Assembly: GCA_963932145.1 (NCBI GenBank)
Contig: OZ010600.1
Coordinates: 47,923,377 to 47,987,376 of the forward strand
Length of the DNA stretch: 64,000 nucleotides
From: Acanthosepion lycidas
Taxonomy: Eukaryota; Mollusca; Cephalopoda; Sepiida; Sepiidae
Direction of reading: 5' to 3'
Below, piece after piece: positions 34,800 through 46,727 of this stretch. The stretch's first letter is position 1. Every line of letters starts with the position of its first letter. Below the pieces are notes generated by a model that was given only the letters and a program-made list of their open reading frames with translations, did not search any database and had not been told where the DNA came from. The translations under genes and the position numbers were made by a program.

Positions 34800-36155
34800 G
34801 AAAGGAAAGACGAAAACAGATAAAGTGAAAATATAAGATGTTATAATTAAGAAATTGTTGAAGTGGTTTTATTGCATCATTTTAGTAAAGTTTCTTCTTA
34901 ATGAAGACAGTTTTTGTACAACACGAAATAGACTAGACACGCGATGATTTCTTAGTGACTCCTCTTACTACTTCGATTCAAACCTTTACTCAAACTGGTT
35001 ACTTGATATGTTGTCTTGTATTTATACATGACAAGCGGACCGAGTATTCAGCACAAGAAAAGGTGCGAATATTTAACAAAATGCCCGGCTTTATTCTAAA
35101 GTCGGTTACTTGAAGTGTAATAATAACTTAAGCAATTTGAAACTTTAAAGATTAATAATTTGATATATATTTGAAGACATTTTCATTGTCAGTAAACATT
35201 AAGAAAGGTTTGAAAGGAGTTCAATTTTTTAAACTGAATAGCGTCAGCTTTCTTTCTCACTCAATAATAATAATAATAAGAAGAATGATGATAATAATAA
35301 TAACAGATCATAGTGACTTGTTGATAACTAGTGTTTTTTTTTTTATGAAATTTCACACATTCTTGTTTTATGACGTCGTTCGCAACATGCCCTGTCTCTT
35401 CTCAATTCTTTATACAATTTTGATCCTTATGACTTTAGAACTGTTCCCAATCTTCTTTAATGCCCCACGTCCTTTCAGAACGTGGGTGATCATGGCTTTC
35501 CACAACTTCCTGTTTTTGCTTTAAGTAACTTATGACCCGTGACATGCCACCACTTGCAAATGTGTTGAAACCCTGACGATTTTATAAGAACATGCACCAA
35601 CTCCGTTGATTGCCATTTTCTGAAGTTAGAATATTTCGCGAAACCTGTGTCTAAAGACTGTAAAGGCACCTGAAGGAATTTTCTACGTCTCAGTGTATGA
35701 TACGTCAGCAGTAGGTGAAGTTATGTTTGGGGCATGAATCCTTGGTTTTCATCTGGTAATTTACTGATTATATCAAACAGATTCTTCCAGTGAATATTAA
35801 CATTTGCACATAACTTAAGAAAAATTGCCATTCAAAAAGAAAATGGTATTTCTGTTGCGAAAATTGGAACAGCTTTCTGATATTGCAATCATTAAACATT
35901 AAGCTGAATTAGGTGTTTCGAAAACGTTTGGTTCATTATATAATCTGCATGCTCGACAGCTCTGAACCCTATCGTAAATATAGCCTAAAGATATTTTTAT
36001 GCGAGAAGCAAATACCTTTTTAATCAAAGAATGGATTTTGCAGATCAATATAGAATATTTGTAATTAAAGCAGTTCTGAAGTAAGCCTTGTATTTATTTA
36101 AAAAGAAAATTTGAAGTTATATAAATAAATAATATTTTTTATTAATCGATTATTC
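34800..36155. other. Mostly unassigned; LINE-A scrap at 35450-35520
   Basis: (AAT)n at 35262-35304. The text CCTTTCAGAACGTGGGTGAT-CATGGC is antisense LINE-A end. Nothing else recognised. Confidence 0.4.
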
Positions 36156-36159
36156 AGTT

Positions 36160-36630
36160 AAATTTGCTTCTGATTATTCATGCCCTATCATTCAACCACG
36201 CAAATTCGATAAACAGCTTGCCTACTGTTTTGTCTTCGCTTCTTTTATCCTCAGTACATACTGTGACTATTAAATTCTCTAGAGCTTCTTTCCTCATCAC
36301 GTCTCGCAGAGATTGCAATTGTCACTTTCTGATAAGTTTCTTATGATTCCTATATTCCTTCAGACTTCACTTTTACTCACACATGTTATCTTCGTCTTAT
36401 TCAGAGTATTTATCGATAGAACCACACCTGTCACTTAAGTTCTAGTCTTCATAAGTGAGGAAATTCATTGACATACTGGGTGAGTATTAAACATTACATC
36501 GCAGTTCAATACTTGTCCCTTTGTTTCTAACAATATTTTCTAATGTCTTGATGCTTTGCTTGGCTTACTGTTCCTAGTACTCCTTTTATTTTGAGGAAGA
36601 CTTTCAGTTTCATATTGCAATGCTAGCACG
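36160..36630 (-). pseudogene. LINE-A reverse transcriptase relic
   Basis: Antisense blocks in LINE-A order: CTAGAGCTTCTTTCCTCATC (MRKEAL-), GATAGAACCACACCTGTCAC (-VWFY-), CATTACATCGCAGTTCAATA (VLNCDVM). Heavily mutated. Confidence 0.55.
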
Positions 36631-37300
36631 TATTCATTGCCTTCATTGTTTAATCTCGATTGTATATTTAGCTATTTTTTTTAAGTTAAAGATCTGCTAG
36701 ACCTGTTGACGGATTTCTCTCCTTCTTTACAGCAACTAAGTCTGACTTCTTGACCTTGATTGGGTGTGATCCATCTGTATTTAAAAGTTCTAAAGTATCA
36801 TACTTACTGCAAACCTTTGTTTTATATTTGATTCTCTTGCCACAAAAGACTAATGCATTACCTTTCTTTCTCACTTCCTTTTAAATCCCAAAATAACTAA
36901 TTACAAACGTCATGAAGACCGATGGATTCAGTGCAAACATAATTCATCACAACTGTCAGTATATTTTCGCTTGCGTTTTCTAATTGACCTTCTTCGTTTT
37001 TGGTCTTTTACGACCCGAGGCCATCAAGGACATCGGCGGGATATCTAAACACCCAGTATGGTATCCATCTTGTATTCGGTTATTTAGTAGGGATTATTTG
37101 TTGAAATTACTCCAAGCTCGACTAAATTTCTGTCCTGTTCTCGATTCGATGAGGCATGACGTTCATCTGCGCGGGAAACAGAATCGACAAGTCTGAATTT
37201 CGATTAAGGCTGCGTGTGTTAGCACTAATATCCTCGGGAAAGGTAGGCATCTATATTTCTGTCACGTTTACCATCGCCAGATATGGTGGCATGTCTTATT
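36631..37300. other. Unassigned; basic 62-codon open stretch at 36686-36874 (minus)
   Basis: The minus-strand stretch (KKSDLVAVKKERNPSTG near its end) is lysine-rich and unlike the nearby LINE, but has no good splice sites. I do not call it an exon. Confidence 0.3.
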
Positions 37301-37309
37301 TCTGACATT

Positions 37310-37485
37310 TTGGAACAGACTCCTGGTAAGATGTTTTCCCAATCACTATAATCTTAACCTCTTCAAGTCTAGGGTTAATCGTTATCCTTCCTGCAAAACT
37401 CATGAATTTCACTGTTCGCTCTTTCTTACGCTCATACACCATCTCAGTAAACTCTGTCTTGAGCAATTCTTGAGTCTTGTAAAAA
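37310..37485 (+). pseudogene. LINE-C C-terminus and tail
   Basis: TCACTATAATCTTAACCTCT and TCAAGTCTAGGGTTAATCG (HYNLNLFKSRVNR) followed by the LINE-C tail. Confidence 0.6.
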
Positions 37486-37819
37486 CGCTGGATGAAAGAA
37501 CCTAAGTGAGAGAAAAGTCCGCAGCTCTTACCAGCCAGTATGGAATAACTGTAAGACGGCCATGGTAGGAAAACAGATTTAGACATACAGAAAAAGAACA
37601 TCAGTCATTAGTTACATATTTGTCTTTCTATTTTTGCTCGATAAAACAAACATCATTTTGGGAAAAGATAGTCACTAACAATAAAAAATGGATCGATATC
37701 GATAATCCAAAATGAATAAAATTATGTCTCGACTCTAGACAGATCGACCTAAATGGAATCAAAAATATTTTTTCTTCCTGGTAGGATTCAGAAGTAATTC
37801 TTTATTGAAAAAAAAAAAA

Positions 37820-38207
37820 AATACTGTTCTTGCGCAATCTTGCATTGAGCAATTGGCTTGTTTGAATGACGCATTAGATGAGTTTTTTTTTTCTGCGAAA
37901 GAAACAGATTGATGATTTTGCTGTATGACAATGCCCTTCCTCCTGTTTGCAATTTAGCAAACCCTCATGGAGCTAGGTTGGGAAATTCTTCTACATGTAG
38001 TTTACTGTCCAGATCGCCCATCTTCAGACCATCACTTGTTTGCTTAATGCAAAACTTCTCTGCTTAGAAACTCTATAGTAAATTCAGGATACCTAAGCTA
38101 TCTTAAAAGAATTCATCAAATCAAAACCAGAATCATTAATTGTAGAGTTTTACTTGAAAAATGGCGGACGGTCACCGAAAGCAAGAAAAAAATATTTCGA
38201 TGAGTAA
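37820..38207 (+). pseudogene. Mariner transposase relic, C-terminal part
   Basis: Frames give LYDNALPPVCNLAN (counterpart of LHHDNARPH-A), TLMELGWEILLHVVYCPDRP, SSDHHLF (YSPDLAPSDYHLF region with the third catalytic Asp neighbourhood), then NGGRSPKARKKYFDE and a stop. At least three frameshifts. Confidence 0.8.
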
Positions 38208-38611
38208 ATAATATATTATATATAATAATGCTATGAATTTTTATAAGTAATATATTTATTAGGAATGCTGAAAATATTTGCATCACCGATAAAATGTTTG
38301 GTGCTTAGCGATGCGCATTTATTTAATTGGGCTGTTTACATAACTCTTGATATCAAGGGTAGGATATATAAAAAGAAATGCGTCATAAAGTTTTCATGAT
38401 TACATATATAGTGCATTTGAACCCGTTAGACGCAGGCAAGGTTTCGGCTTTGTTTTTTTACTGTGGTCTGATGATCTTCAATCTTTTTGTTCACCTGCCA
38501 GAAAATGTTTGTTTGAAAAGATAACTAATAAATAACTGAAGTGAAAAGTGTTTCAGCAATCTTATCTTAAGTCACCTGAAAATGACTAAAGAGTGCTGAT
38601 TAAGCAGTAAA
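38208..38611. other. No recognised feature
   Basis: AT-rich. Confidence 0.35.
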
Positions 38612-38646
38612 TAATAATAATAATAATAATAATTATTATTATTATA
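38612..38646. repeat. (AAT)n/(ATT)n palindromic microsatellite
   Basis: Seven AAT units run into ATT units, so the run is its own complement. Confidence 0.9.
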
Positions 38647-38760
38647 TCTCAATCAGTTAAGAATAATTTATCATGAATCAGTCAACCGTTACGTTCAATA
38701 ATAACTGCAGTTTATTGTAGCCTTTTCTTTTTAGAAGCTGTCTATGGCTCCACAATTCGC

Positions 38761-38990
38761 CCGTCCGCCTACATACGTCTGCGGTTCCACTGTCCTGCTG
38801 TATACGCCTGCGTTTCCAACGTCCGCCGGCATACATCTGTTTCCACCGGCTGCCCGCATACATCTGCGACCACACTGTCCGCCTGCATACGTCTTCGGTT
38901 CCACTGTCAGCCTGCCTGCCTGCCTGCCTGCCTGCTTATTCGGGTCCACCGTCCAGTCGTATACGGTTTCGGTTCCACCGTCCGCCTGCA
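38761..38990. repeat. 29-bp GC-rich minisatellite, about 7.5 units
   Basis: Units begin CCGTCCGCCT or CTGTCCGCCT and end CGGTTCCA: 38761-38789, 38790-38818, 38819-38845, 38846-38874, 38875-38903, an enlarged unit 38904-38948 with a (TGCC)n run, 38949-38977 and a partial one. Open frames on both strands are a by-product. Confidence 0.9.
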
Positions 38991-39424
38991 GAAGCCTATA
39001 TATTCCTATCTCTGACTATACGTCTGTCTAATGAACCAAATAAATTAAAACAGACTTGCGTCTTCATATTAAACAAAGACAAACAGATGTGACATTTTAA
39101 CTTTTCAATGATTATTCTTTTTCCGGCTGATGTGAAATTCCATAAAAACAAAGATGACAATCCATTTTAACTTCCGAGAGAAAACTTTAACTGAAACGTT
39201 GTTATAAAAAGGAAATAATGATATGAGAAAAATGACTGAGAAAATATGGGAATTCGCAATAACCTCCATTACAATTAGTTCTTAGCAAATAACCTATTTT
39301 ACTTAAATGTTATCCAATTAACCCAAACTGATTCGCAGGGTCAATATTATTCTTTCTCAGGCGGTTGTCATAGTTTTAAGTTCAGAACATTTTATCAATA
39401 TAAATAATCGTAAACTATACTGGT

Positions 39425-39712
39425 ATCAGTCAGTCATTTATGTGCCATGCGTGCTACACGCTTATCTTTCGATACATGACTGACGAGGCAGATTTTGTTC
39501 CGCAGTAGGTTGCCATTTCTTTCTGTAGTAGACCAGTTGCCACCCAAGGCTATAGAATCCCGTATGTCCTACTATTTACCCATAGCTGGGGGAGTAGAGG
39601 ATTCATACCTTTCCCAACGATATTAGCACGTAAGTGAATTTACTGGATTCGATTGGAATTCGAACTCGGCTCTCCGACTCCTCAATCCATTACTCCACCG
39701 TGCCTACTGAAT
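39425..39712 (-). mobile_element. tRNA-like SINE, family 2 with long tail
   Basis: Minus strand: GAGTTCGAATTCC at about 39655, GGGAAAGGTATGAATCC at about 39600, and the tail TCGATACATGACTGACGAGG (plus strand, 39470-39489). Same as 6283-6545. Confidence 0.65.
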
Positions 39713-40870
39713 TCATATTTAAGACTACATGATTTGGTTGAGTATAAAATGAAGCGTTTAAATGAATCCCGAAACAGAAAAGATAATGAAGCTCTTTCAT
39801 CGGTTGGAAACTCTTTGCTTAAATAGAAGATTCTTGAGATGATTATTGTCTTCCATTCACATTACTTAAACTGGTGACAAAACTGTCACCAATCTACGCG
39901 CAACAGAATCACATCTTAGCGCTTCCAATGTGAATAGAAACGTCGACACTAATATCAACAATCGAAACGACAATCACTACACGACAGACGCTTTTTTTGA
40001 TATTTACAGAAACACAAATTAATCTTGAATATGATTCCAACAGTTCAAACCTTTGCAACAACTGTTCCACATAAAATACTTTTCTTTATACGCCTCAGAT
40101 GTTGTTTTATTTGTGCGTTATATTGTCAAATCCACATCAGTACTACGTGTACTTAAGTGTTCGCATATCAGCGAATGAGAAACGTATCCTTTGCTCGAAC
40201 AACCTTGCCGAATGTTACAGTAACTGTGGTACATGACCACTATAGAGAGTGACAAAGTAAGAATAGAATAGACGACAGTAGTGATTGAACGAATACCTTG
40301 TTAACCATCACACAACAGTTAACACCTAATACCAATTTGCGTAGGGTAAAAGGTGATAAAGCTATTAAATACTATGCTTCGGTGATGAACAATTTCTATA
40401 AAAATGCAATGTGTGTTTTGTTGCATTCCATTGGTATCGTCTAAACTGGCAAGTGAAAAAAAAAACCCTTTGAAGTGATTTTTGTTTTATAGCTGACTGG
40501 GTGTTGACACTAACCACTGTGGTTGGGAAATAGCAAAATGTCAGTTTTATGTTGGCCCATCCCGATTCACGTTTGTAACTTAGGCTGAAGACATTGATCT
40601 ATTGGTTTTAATATGTTTAAATTTTCGCTGAATATAATTTACAAGTTGGCTTCAAAATCTTTCTCTCGACAACATGAAACATGTCCCCCCTCAAAAAAAA
40701 AAACAAACTATTCCAGATTTGCACCAGTTCTCGAAGAGAAGTTCACTTATACTAAATCAGTCGTAATTCTTTTGTCTGCAAACATGTAATCACAGTAAAC
40801 AAGTAAGTTTTATGACTTGATGTATGAGTCAAGTCATTGAAGTTTATATTAAGCCTGTTTTTTAAATCAT
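39713..40870. other. No recognised gene
   Basis: About 1.1 kb without any family I recognise; slightly less AT-rich than average. Confidence 0.35.
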
Positions 40871-40874
40871 TTCA

Positions 40875-41215
40875 ACTCATGCAAGGTAATAATGCCACTA
40901 AGACAGAAGGGGTTACTGAGTGTGAGAGAATGAGAAAAAGATAACACTGTAAAGGAGAGAGAACAATAAAAGAACAGGAATTAAGAAGACAGAAGATAAC
41001 GATTGGCATTGCATTTAAATTTTTGAAGATTAGAGTTGACTGGAAAGCAAGAAGCCCGGAGAGAGTTTCACAAGTGAGGAGTTAGAGAGAAGTTAATGTT
41101 AGCATAGAACTTACTGTTACATCTCGCTATTTCAACTGTAAGATGATGAGAACTTGCCTCCGAACTAGTACCGCGCTTAAATTCTCAATCTAGGTATCAA
41201 AGAGGTGTCTGCCGT
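40875..41215 (-). pseudogene. LINE-B C-terminus and tail
   Basis: Plus strand AGGTAATAATGCCACTAAGA (tail), ATTGGCATTGCATTTAAATT and AGAACTTACTGTTACATCTC are antisense of the LINE-B end, as at 13.7 kb. Confidence 0.65.
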
Positions 41216-41319
41216 AGAACGATGGGCATCGAGCTAGTCTCATAGAGCATTCACAACGATTTCGATTCTTGGGATATATAGTCAAAGCTTAAAGGTAGCC
41301 TGGTGCGGCGTAGTGGGTA

Positions 41320-41525
41320 ACAAGCTAGTCTCGTAGAAAAATTCATTAGTCCAGTTCCAACGAACGGTTACTTAGTGGAACCGACTCCCAAGAGGATGCT
41401 TCCTTGATCAATACAATCTTAATCTGTTCAAGTATAGAGTCAACTGTTATCTACCTCTTACTCTGTAACCTACCTTGAGTGACTCTTTGGTCTTGTACAG
41501 GTGAACATCATTGTAAAATTATATA
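41320..41525 (+). pseudogene. LINE-C C-terminus and tail
   Basis: CCGACTCCCAAGAGGATGCT (NRLPRGC), ATACAATCTTAATCTGTTCA and the tail CTTGAGTGACTCTTTGGTCT. Confidence 0.6.
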
Positions 41526-41528
41526 CAT

Positions 41529-41739
41529 TATAAATTTACTAATTTAAAAATATGGTTCCATCGCTACACAAGAATTACCAGGTTTCAAAAACAGAAACTA
41601 AAAACTTCAAATTTAATTATAGAATTATATTAAAATCCCTAGTACTATTTAATTTTCAAGCGAATTTTGGAATCAATTTTTGAAACATGGTAATGCCTGT
41701 ATAGCGATGGAACCATATTTTAAATTAGTAAATTTATAA
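41529..41739. mobile_element. MITE with 60-base inverted ends
   Basis: TTATAAATTTACTAATTTAA on the left mirrors the right end; both contain ATATGGTTCCATCGCTA and ATTACCA...TTTCAAAAA. Superfamily unknown. Confidence 0.75.
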
Positions 41740-41835
41740 TATTTATACTCTACAGAATTGTATTGAGCACCGTTTTTTAAAAATAAAAACATTAATAAGG
41801 ACAACGGTTATAAATTTTACTGTTCTCTGTCTTTA

Positions 41836-41839
<4 letters not shown>

Positions 41840-41872
<33 letters not shown>
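41840..41872. repeat. (AT)n microsatellite
   Basis: Sixteen AT units directly before LINE-B. Confidence 0.95.
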
Positions 41873-41876
<4 letters not shown>

Positions 41877-42235
41877 GTTGATGGTAGTTGTTCTAATGAG
41901 CTTTCCTCATTGGTACCTCGACGTAAATTTAAGCTTACTACTAGATTGGCTACTAAGTATCATCGCTTTAGTGTTGAAATAGCGATTGTAACCGTAAGTT
42001 CTATTCTGGTAGTTCCTTTTCTCGTATTTATCGCTTGTGAAACTTTCTTCCGGTTTCTTACTTCCCTGCCAATAGCACTTTTCAAAAATTTAAGTGTAGC
42101 GTCAATCGCCATCTTCTGTCTTTGTGAATCCTGTTCTTTTATTCTCTTCACTAAATAAAGTCTTTTCATTTTCTTTTACTTTTTGTAACCCTTACGTCTT
42201 AGTGGCATTATCACCTTGCTTGGGGTGATATGATT
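41872..42235 (+). pseudogene. LINE-B C-terminus and tail
   Basis: SCSNELSSLVPRRKFKLTTR and LATKYHRFSVEI, later FKNLSVASIAIFCL and the tail GTGGCATTATCACCTTGCTT, ending in A. Confidence 0.7.
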
Positions 42236-42239
42236 AAAA

Positions 42240-43390
42240 AAAAGTAAAATGTCCCCTACAATTTCAGAAATGGATGTCCCAACCGTCTCGTACTATTATA
42301 CATCGTTCGAATTCTGATAATTCGCGTTGCTTAGTCAAGAGCAGTCTCGCTGTTGTTCACAGTGACTCACCAGATACTAGAGTACAACAGATATAGGTGA
42401 GGGTATTTCCATGACGTCAAGTCACGATGACGCCATCTTCCTTTACACCGTTACATTCTGGAATATATTTTCTAAGAATTAATGGATTTTATTTTTAGTC
42501 TGACAATGTTTCTTATTTGCTCTAAACGTTATTTTTAGTGGATACACGTGTTCGAGTAGACGACCAGTTATTTTAACAGTTTTGCGTCTGGGCATTCAAG
42601 AGCCCCAAGAAAATATCCTGAGTTTTGGCACTTCATGGTGACTTATAATATTTGCATTTTCAAAATATGCTATCAATAATGACAACATTGTTTCCCCCCC
42701 CCAAAAAAAAAACTGTGATCTAAATAGATAAATAATAAAACTGCATTTATTTACGGTTACAGTTTAACGAAATTTTGGCGCATACTCACGCACAAGCTAA
42801 ACATCTTCATATATAATTAATTTTCAAGATTCAAACACACACTCATTGATCTTTATTAATTTGATGAAGCATTGTTTAATTAATATTATTATTGATTCGT
42901 ATTTCTTCTATAGTAAAGTTACCTTTTATTACAACGAATACCGCCATTTACGGCCTTCTGTAAAAGTATCTTTATTATATATAAATTTAAACTTGGTCTG
43001 TCAGTGTCATAGGGGAGGAAATGATTTATCTCGACATCCAGCTATTATATGTCAACATTACGACTTAAGCGACTATCAAATAAATGTAATATATGGGAAA
43101 CTTTAACGGGATCATTAGAATAAATACTTTGGCGATGATATTTTAGGACGCATCGTTCAACTGAACATGACCTTTCGGATTAATTAGATAACTTACAATT
43201 TATAAACTAATCCAACTATCACGAAATAAACTCAGCAAAATTACCGAATGCATCAGCCCACCATTCCGAGAAATTTTAGTACTGTTTCCTCAGTGCTGCT
43301 TTGTTAAGTACAAAGACGCCAAGAGTAGAGCACACTAAGTGAGAAACGGTATATAATTTCTGGGATTAGGAGCTATCAGAATTTACATTA
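42240..43390. other. No recognised gene
   Basis: AT-rich. TGACGTCA palindromes at 42412-42419. The 86-codon open stretch at 42846 has no known match. Confidence 0.35.
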
Positions 43391-43392
43391 TT

Positions 43393-43645
43393 TACACTCG
43401 AACTATCGTTCTCATCTTTGTTGTTGTTATAAAATTTCGGCTTTTGTGCCCTTTGGACTACTTCCGGCGCCTGTCGGTCCAGGTAATCATCAGAAAATTT
43501 CGAATTGAACCCTTTTATTTAATCTACCGTGGTAGATTATTCTCGTTCCGTTGATCTCGGGATTATCTCTTCTTGTTCTTTTAAGCACTGTTCAGTTATT
43601 GTCCGCCATTTCTACTGAGTGTGTCTGGGCTCGGTTGTACGGACT
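43393..43645 (-). mobile_element. SINE-1, degenerate copy
   Basis: Minus strand: AACAAAGATGAGAACGATAG tail, CCGAAATTTTATAACAAC, TAGATTAAATAAAAGGGTTC and AACGGAACGAGAATAATC. The hammerhead-like block is scrambled. Confidence 0.6.
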
Positions 43646-43981
43646 CAAACAAAATAATGACGTCACAAATTCAGACATCTTAAGAAAAAAATACATCTAA
43701 TATAACTAAGTATAAGTAGCCAAAATAAAATGGGCAAAAGAACCGCTCGAAAATAAATAATGGAAATGCTTCTAAGACATTTTGTCAACTGAGACTATTG
43801 TGTCTCTTACTACGTATAAACGAAAAATATCAAGTGAAAAACGTATAATATATAAAAATGAAATCGAGTTTTTAAAACAATGACTATGACGTTTTATCGC
43901 AGATGATCTCATCGAATCACTAGTCTTTCCACAAAATAAATTGGAGGCACTTTTTTCGAAACATCCCTTATATAATTATTT

Positions 43982-44121
43982 TACATATGGACAAAACAAG
44001 TTACTCACTACAAAGATGAATTCTTGCTTCGATGCGTATGCATCTTGACTGGTGAGAACCCAAATTCATACGTATCGAAACAAGAATCCATCTTTGTAGT
44101 AAGTTGTTTTGTTCGTATGTA
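43982..44121. mobile_element. Foldback element with 58-base arms
   Basis: TACATATGGACAAAACAAGT and its near-complement at 44100-44121; arms also share CTACAAAGATGAATTCTTG and CGATGCGTATG. Confidence 0.75.
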
Positions 44122-44511
44122 AAAAATATTACTCTACTCTTGGTATTGAGCCTTCTTTTGAATTAATGCTGTGAACGTTAGAATTTATATTATTTTCGTT
44201 CTCATTTCATTATATATATATATATAAATATATATTCAAACGTTATTAGTAGATACTCTTATTTGAAAGACGAGCCTTTTTATATTAACGTGTAAGTATT
44301 ACGTCTGTCGAAATTGAGCCTCCGTTCGTAGGAGAAAACACCGTTTGATCCGTGGTGTTTTACCACTCGGTTACGGAGAGCGTTACAATTCAGAAAGGCT
44401 CTATTATTTAGAATATCTTAATACATACATTAATTTCTCAAACTAAAATTAATAATTACATGATAATAAAAAATTATTATAAATGCTTGTTGCAAAATAA
44501 AATCTTTACAT

Positions 44512-44550
44512 TTGCTTTGATGAAGTCTATCAGATGAAACGCGTCAGCTA
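44512..44550 (+). ncRNA. Hammerhead-like ribozyme motif (copy D)
   Basis: GCT-T-TGATGA (C3 mutated to U), extra A, helix II GTCT-ATC-AGAT (covaries from GTCC/GGAC), GAAA, palindromic ACGCGT then C with the cut expected after 44545. Helix I pairs GCT with AGC, against AGT with ACT in copy A. Confidence 0.5.
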
Positions 44551-44571
44551 AGAAAATTTTTTCCTTTTGTC

Positions 44572-44573
<2 letters not shown>

Positions 44574-44624
<51 letters not shown>
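44574..44624. repeat. (AT)n microsatellite beside a hammerhead-like motif
   Basis: About 24 units, starting 29 bases after the predicted cleavage site of copy D. Confidence 0.95.
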
Positions 44625-44626
<2 letters not shown>

Positions 44627-45440
44627 GAGAGAGATGAGCGTGTGATGCTCGTTTACTTATTAGTGTTTCATTTTTTTAGAATTATTTTTGGTTTCTTATC
44701 GGCTAATTGCAGCGCTGAAACAAAAATGTAGATGAATTATGAAGAATATTTGAGGCAATTTTCTTTATACTATGGCATAATTATTCTCTGATAATTTTCA
44801 TTTGCCTCAACATGTGAGTTTTATTTTCAAATAATAATAAAAAAAACAAACAAAAAACAATTATTGTGTATGTCTGTAACTCTTCTCCCTCCACCATTTG
44901 AGTCTTTCCTAGCGAAATCCGCAGTCGCTCTTATTTACAACACAGATTTTCGCATCTAATCCAGTCTGCCGGCTATATTTTGGTTTTGTAAAAAGCCTTT
45001 GAGGAGAAAGTAAACAAAATCACCAGTCTGGGCTCTTACTATTCTTTTGTTCTGCAAGCATTTAAAAAAAAAACCCTTGGCAATTTTCAGCGGTTAAAAC
45101 CGTTGTTTTTGTAAAGGCACGAAATTATGGCAATATATTGAGGAAAAAAAAACTTATATAGTTTAACAGGATTAACATTCAGTTTTAATAATCAAAGGGG
45201 ACCACCCCCGAGGAATAAGCTAATTACATTATAATTCGTTGCTTATGTAATCTGTGATATCATGGGTAGGATTTATTAAATATCGAGGCATTCATTCACT
45301 CTTTAACCCTAACCCTTGCCGTGACCCTTTATGTCATTTGTAGATCTAAACAATGCTTGAATCCTTACGATTTTTAGTTGTCCCGACCTGCCACCCATTC
45401 ACATATGCCTGTTCAGTTACTCGCTGTTTCCCCTCTGTCT
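44625..45440. other. No recognised gene
   Basis: AT-rich, A-runs. Nothing assignable. Confidence 0.35.
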
Positions 45441-45444
45441 TACC

Positions 45445-45592
45445 TTCTATATGGTGATTTTCTAAGCGTTACTTAGATGTGGTATACGGATGAAAGTATG
45501 GGGGCACCAGAGAGAATCGAACTCACTATTTAGTCGTAATTGATATAGAGACACGCGCTAATCACTACACTACGTCGAAGTTTCCCGTATTG
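45445..45592 (-). mobile_element. tRNA-like SINE, family 3
   Basis: Minus strand GTAGTGTAGTGATTAGCGCG, B box GAGTTCGATTCTCTCTGG and the CACATCTAAGTAACGCTTAG end. Confidence 0.6.
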
Positions 45593-45654
45593 CCTTTCAT
45601 ATGTTCTGGGAGAATTACTCTGATCGTTACGTATATGTGTGTGTGTGTGTGTGA

Positions 45655-45815
45655 GTGTTGTGATGGGTAATGGTTTTGAATTTTTAATCGTGGAGCTGAG
45701 TTCCAATTAGAGTTGGGTTCGCTATATTCACATACACGCAAATACCCTTGGGAAAGGTATGAATCCACCTCTTCTCCCCCAGCTATGGGTTAATTAGTAA
45801 GACTTGTATCACGAA
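45655..45815 (+). mobile_element. SINE-2 without 5S head
   Basis: GGGTAATGGTTTTGAATTTT, GAGCTGAGTTCCAATTAGAG, GGGAAAGGTATGAATCCACC and CAGCTATGGGTTAATTAGTA. Confidence 0.7.
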
Positions 45816-46314
45816 ACCATTATTATTCAAAAATAAAATAAAAAACAAATAAAATAAAACCGAGTACAAAATATTTAGATTTCGGCATTAAATAACCCAT
45901 AGAGGTGGTGATATGCCGCTAAACATAAACAGCCAACCGTTACGTATATAAAATGAGGTGACAAATTCTATCAATGGAGTAAATAAAACAAGCACCAGCA
46001 CACACGGATGGCATCTGAAGCCATTATACATAAAATGTTTTTGTCTCTTCTCATGCTGCCAGTTATTCTTCTATTTTAATTTAGATATTTTTGCACTAAC
46101 AAGCTATATAACGATAAGAACAATGATTAAACATTAGATTTTATAATTTAGTCTAATTTGTTTCAACAAGTTTCGGTATTCAATTTGAATTCTATACCTT
46201 GAAAATTGGGAAAATCGGGACTGTCTTTGGCCTGGAATCTGCTGACAGATATAAACTTATATTTATAATCATACATTACAAATCGACTTACCATAGAAAA
46301 TTAGAAACGACAGG

Positions 46315-46590
46315 TGCACGGTGGAGTAAAAGATAGCGGCTCAGATTGAGGAATCGGAGAGTCGAGTTCGAATTCCAGTCGTTCTCTTACGTGCTCTTAT
46401 TTTACCACCAGATATGGGTAAATAGCAGGACAGACCAAGTTCTGGTTGCCTTGGATAGCAACTGGTTTACCACAGAAAGAAATCGCAACCTACCGCGGGA
46501 AAAAAAATCTGCCTCGTCAGTCATGTATCGAAAGGTACATGATCGCCTAAGCGTGTATCACGTATAGCGTATAACTGACTGATAGAAAAG
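46315..46590 (+). mobile_element. tRNA-like SINE, family 2 with long tail
   Basis: GAGTCGAGTTCGAATTCCAG, ATATGGGTAAATAGCAGGAC, TGGATAGCAACTGGTTTACC and GTCAGTCATGTATCGAAAGG; third copy of the long-tail variant. Confidence 0.65.
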
Positions 46591-46727
46591 TATTGCAAAT
46601 CATTTTACTACAGAAATGCATTGTAAATTTGTTATAGTAACATTCTGTCTTTATTTTGTATTTTGGTAACTTATGTTTATATTTTCGCTGTTTACAATGT
46701 TCGGACTTTTTGTCCCCGTTTTTATTG

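Noticed and set aside
36686-36874. Lysine-rich 62-codon open stretch as a host exon
   Set aside because: No convincing splice sites and no recognisable domain; it sits beside a LINE relic.
38744-39031. 95-codon Pro/Cys-rich frame with internal repeats
   Set aside because: It is the 29-bp minisatellite; units are not a multiple of three and other frames are equally open.
42846-43106. 86-codon open frame
   Set aside because: AT-rich composition, no domain, no splice signals.
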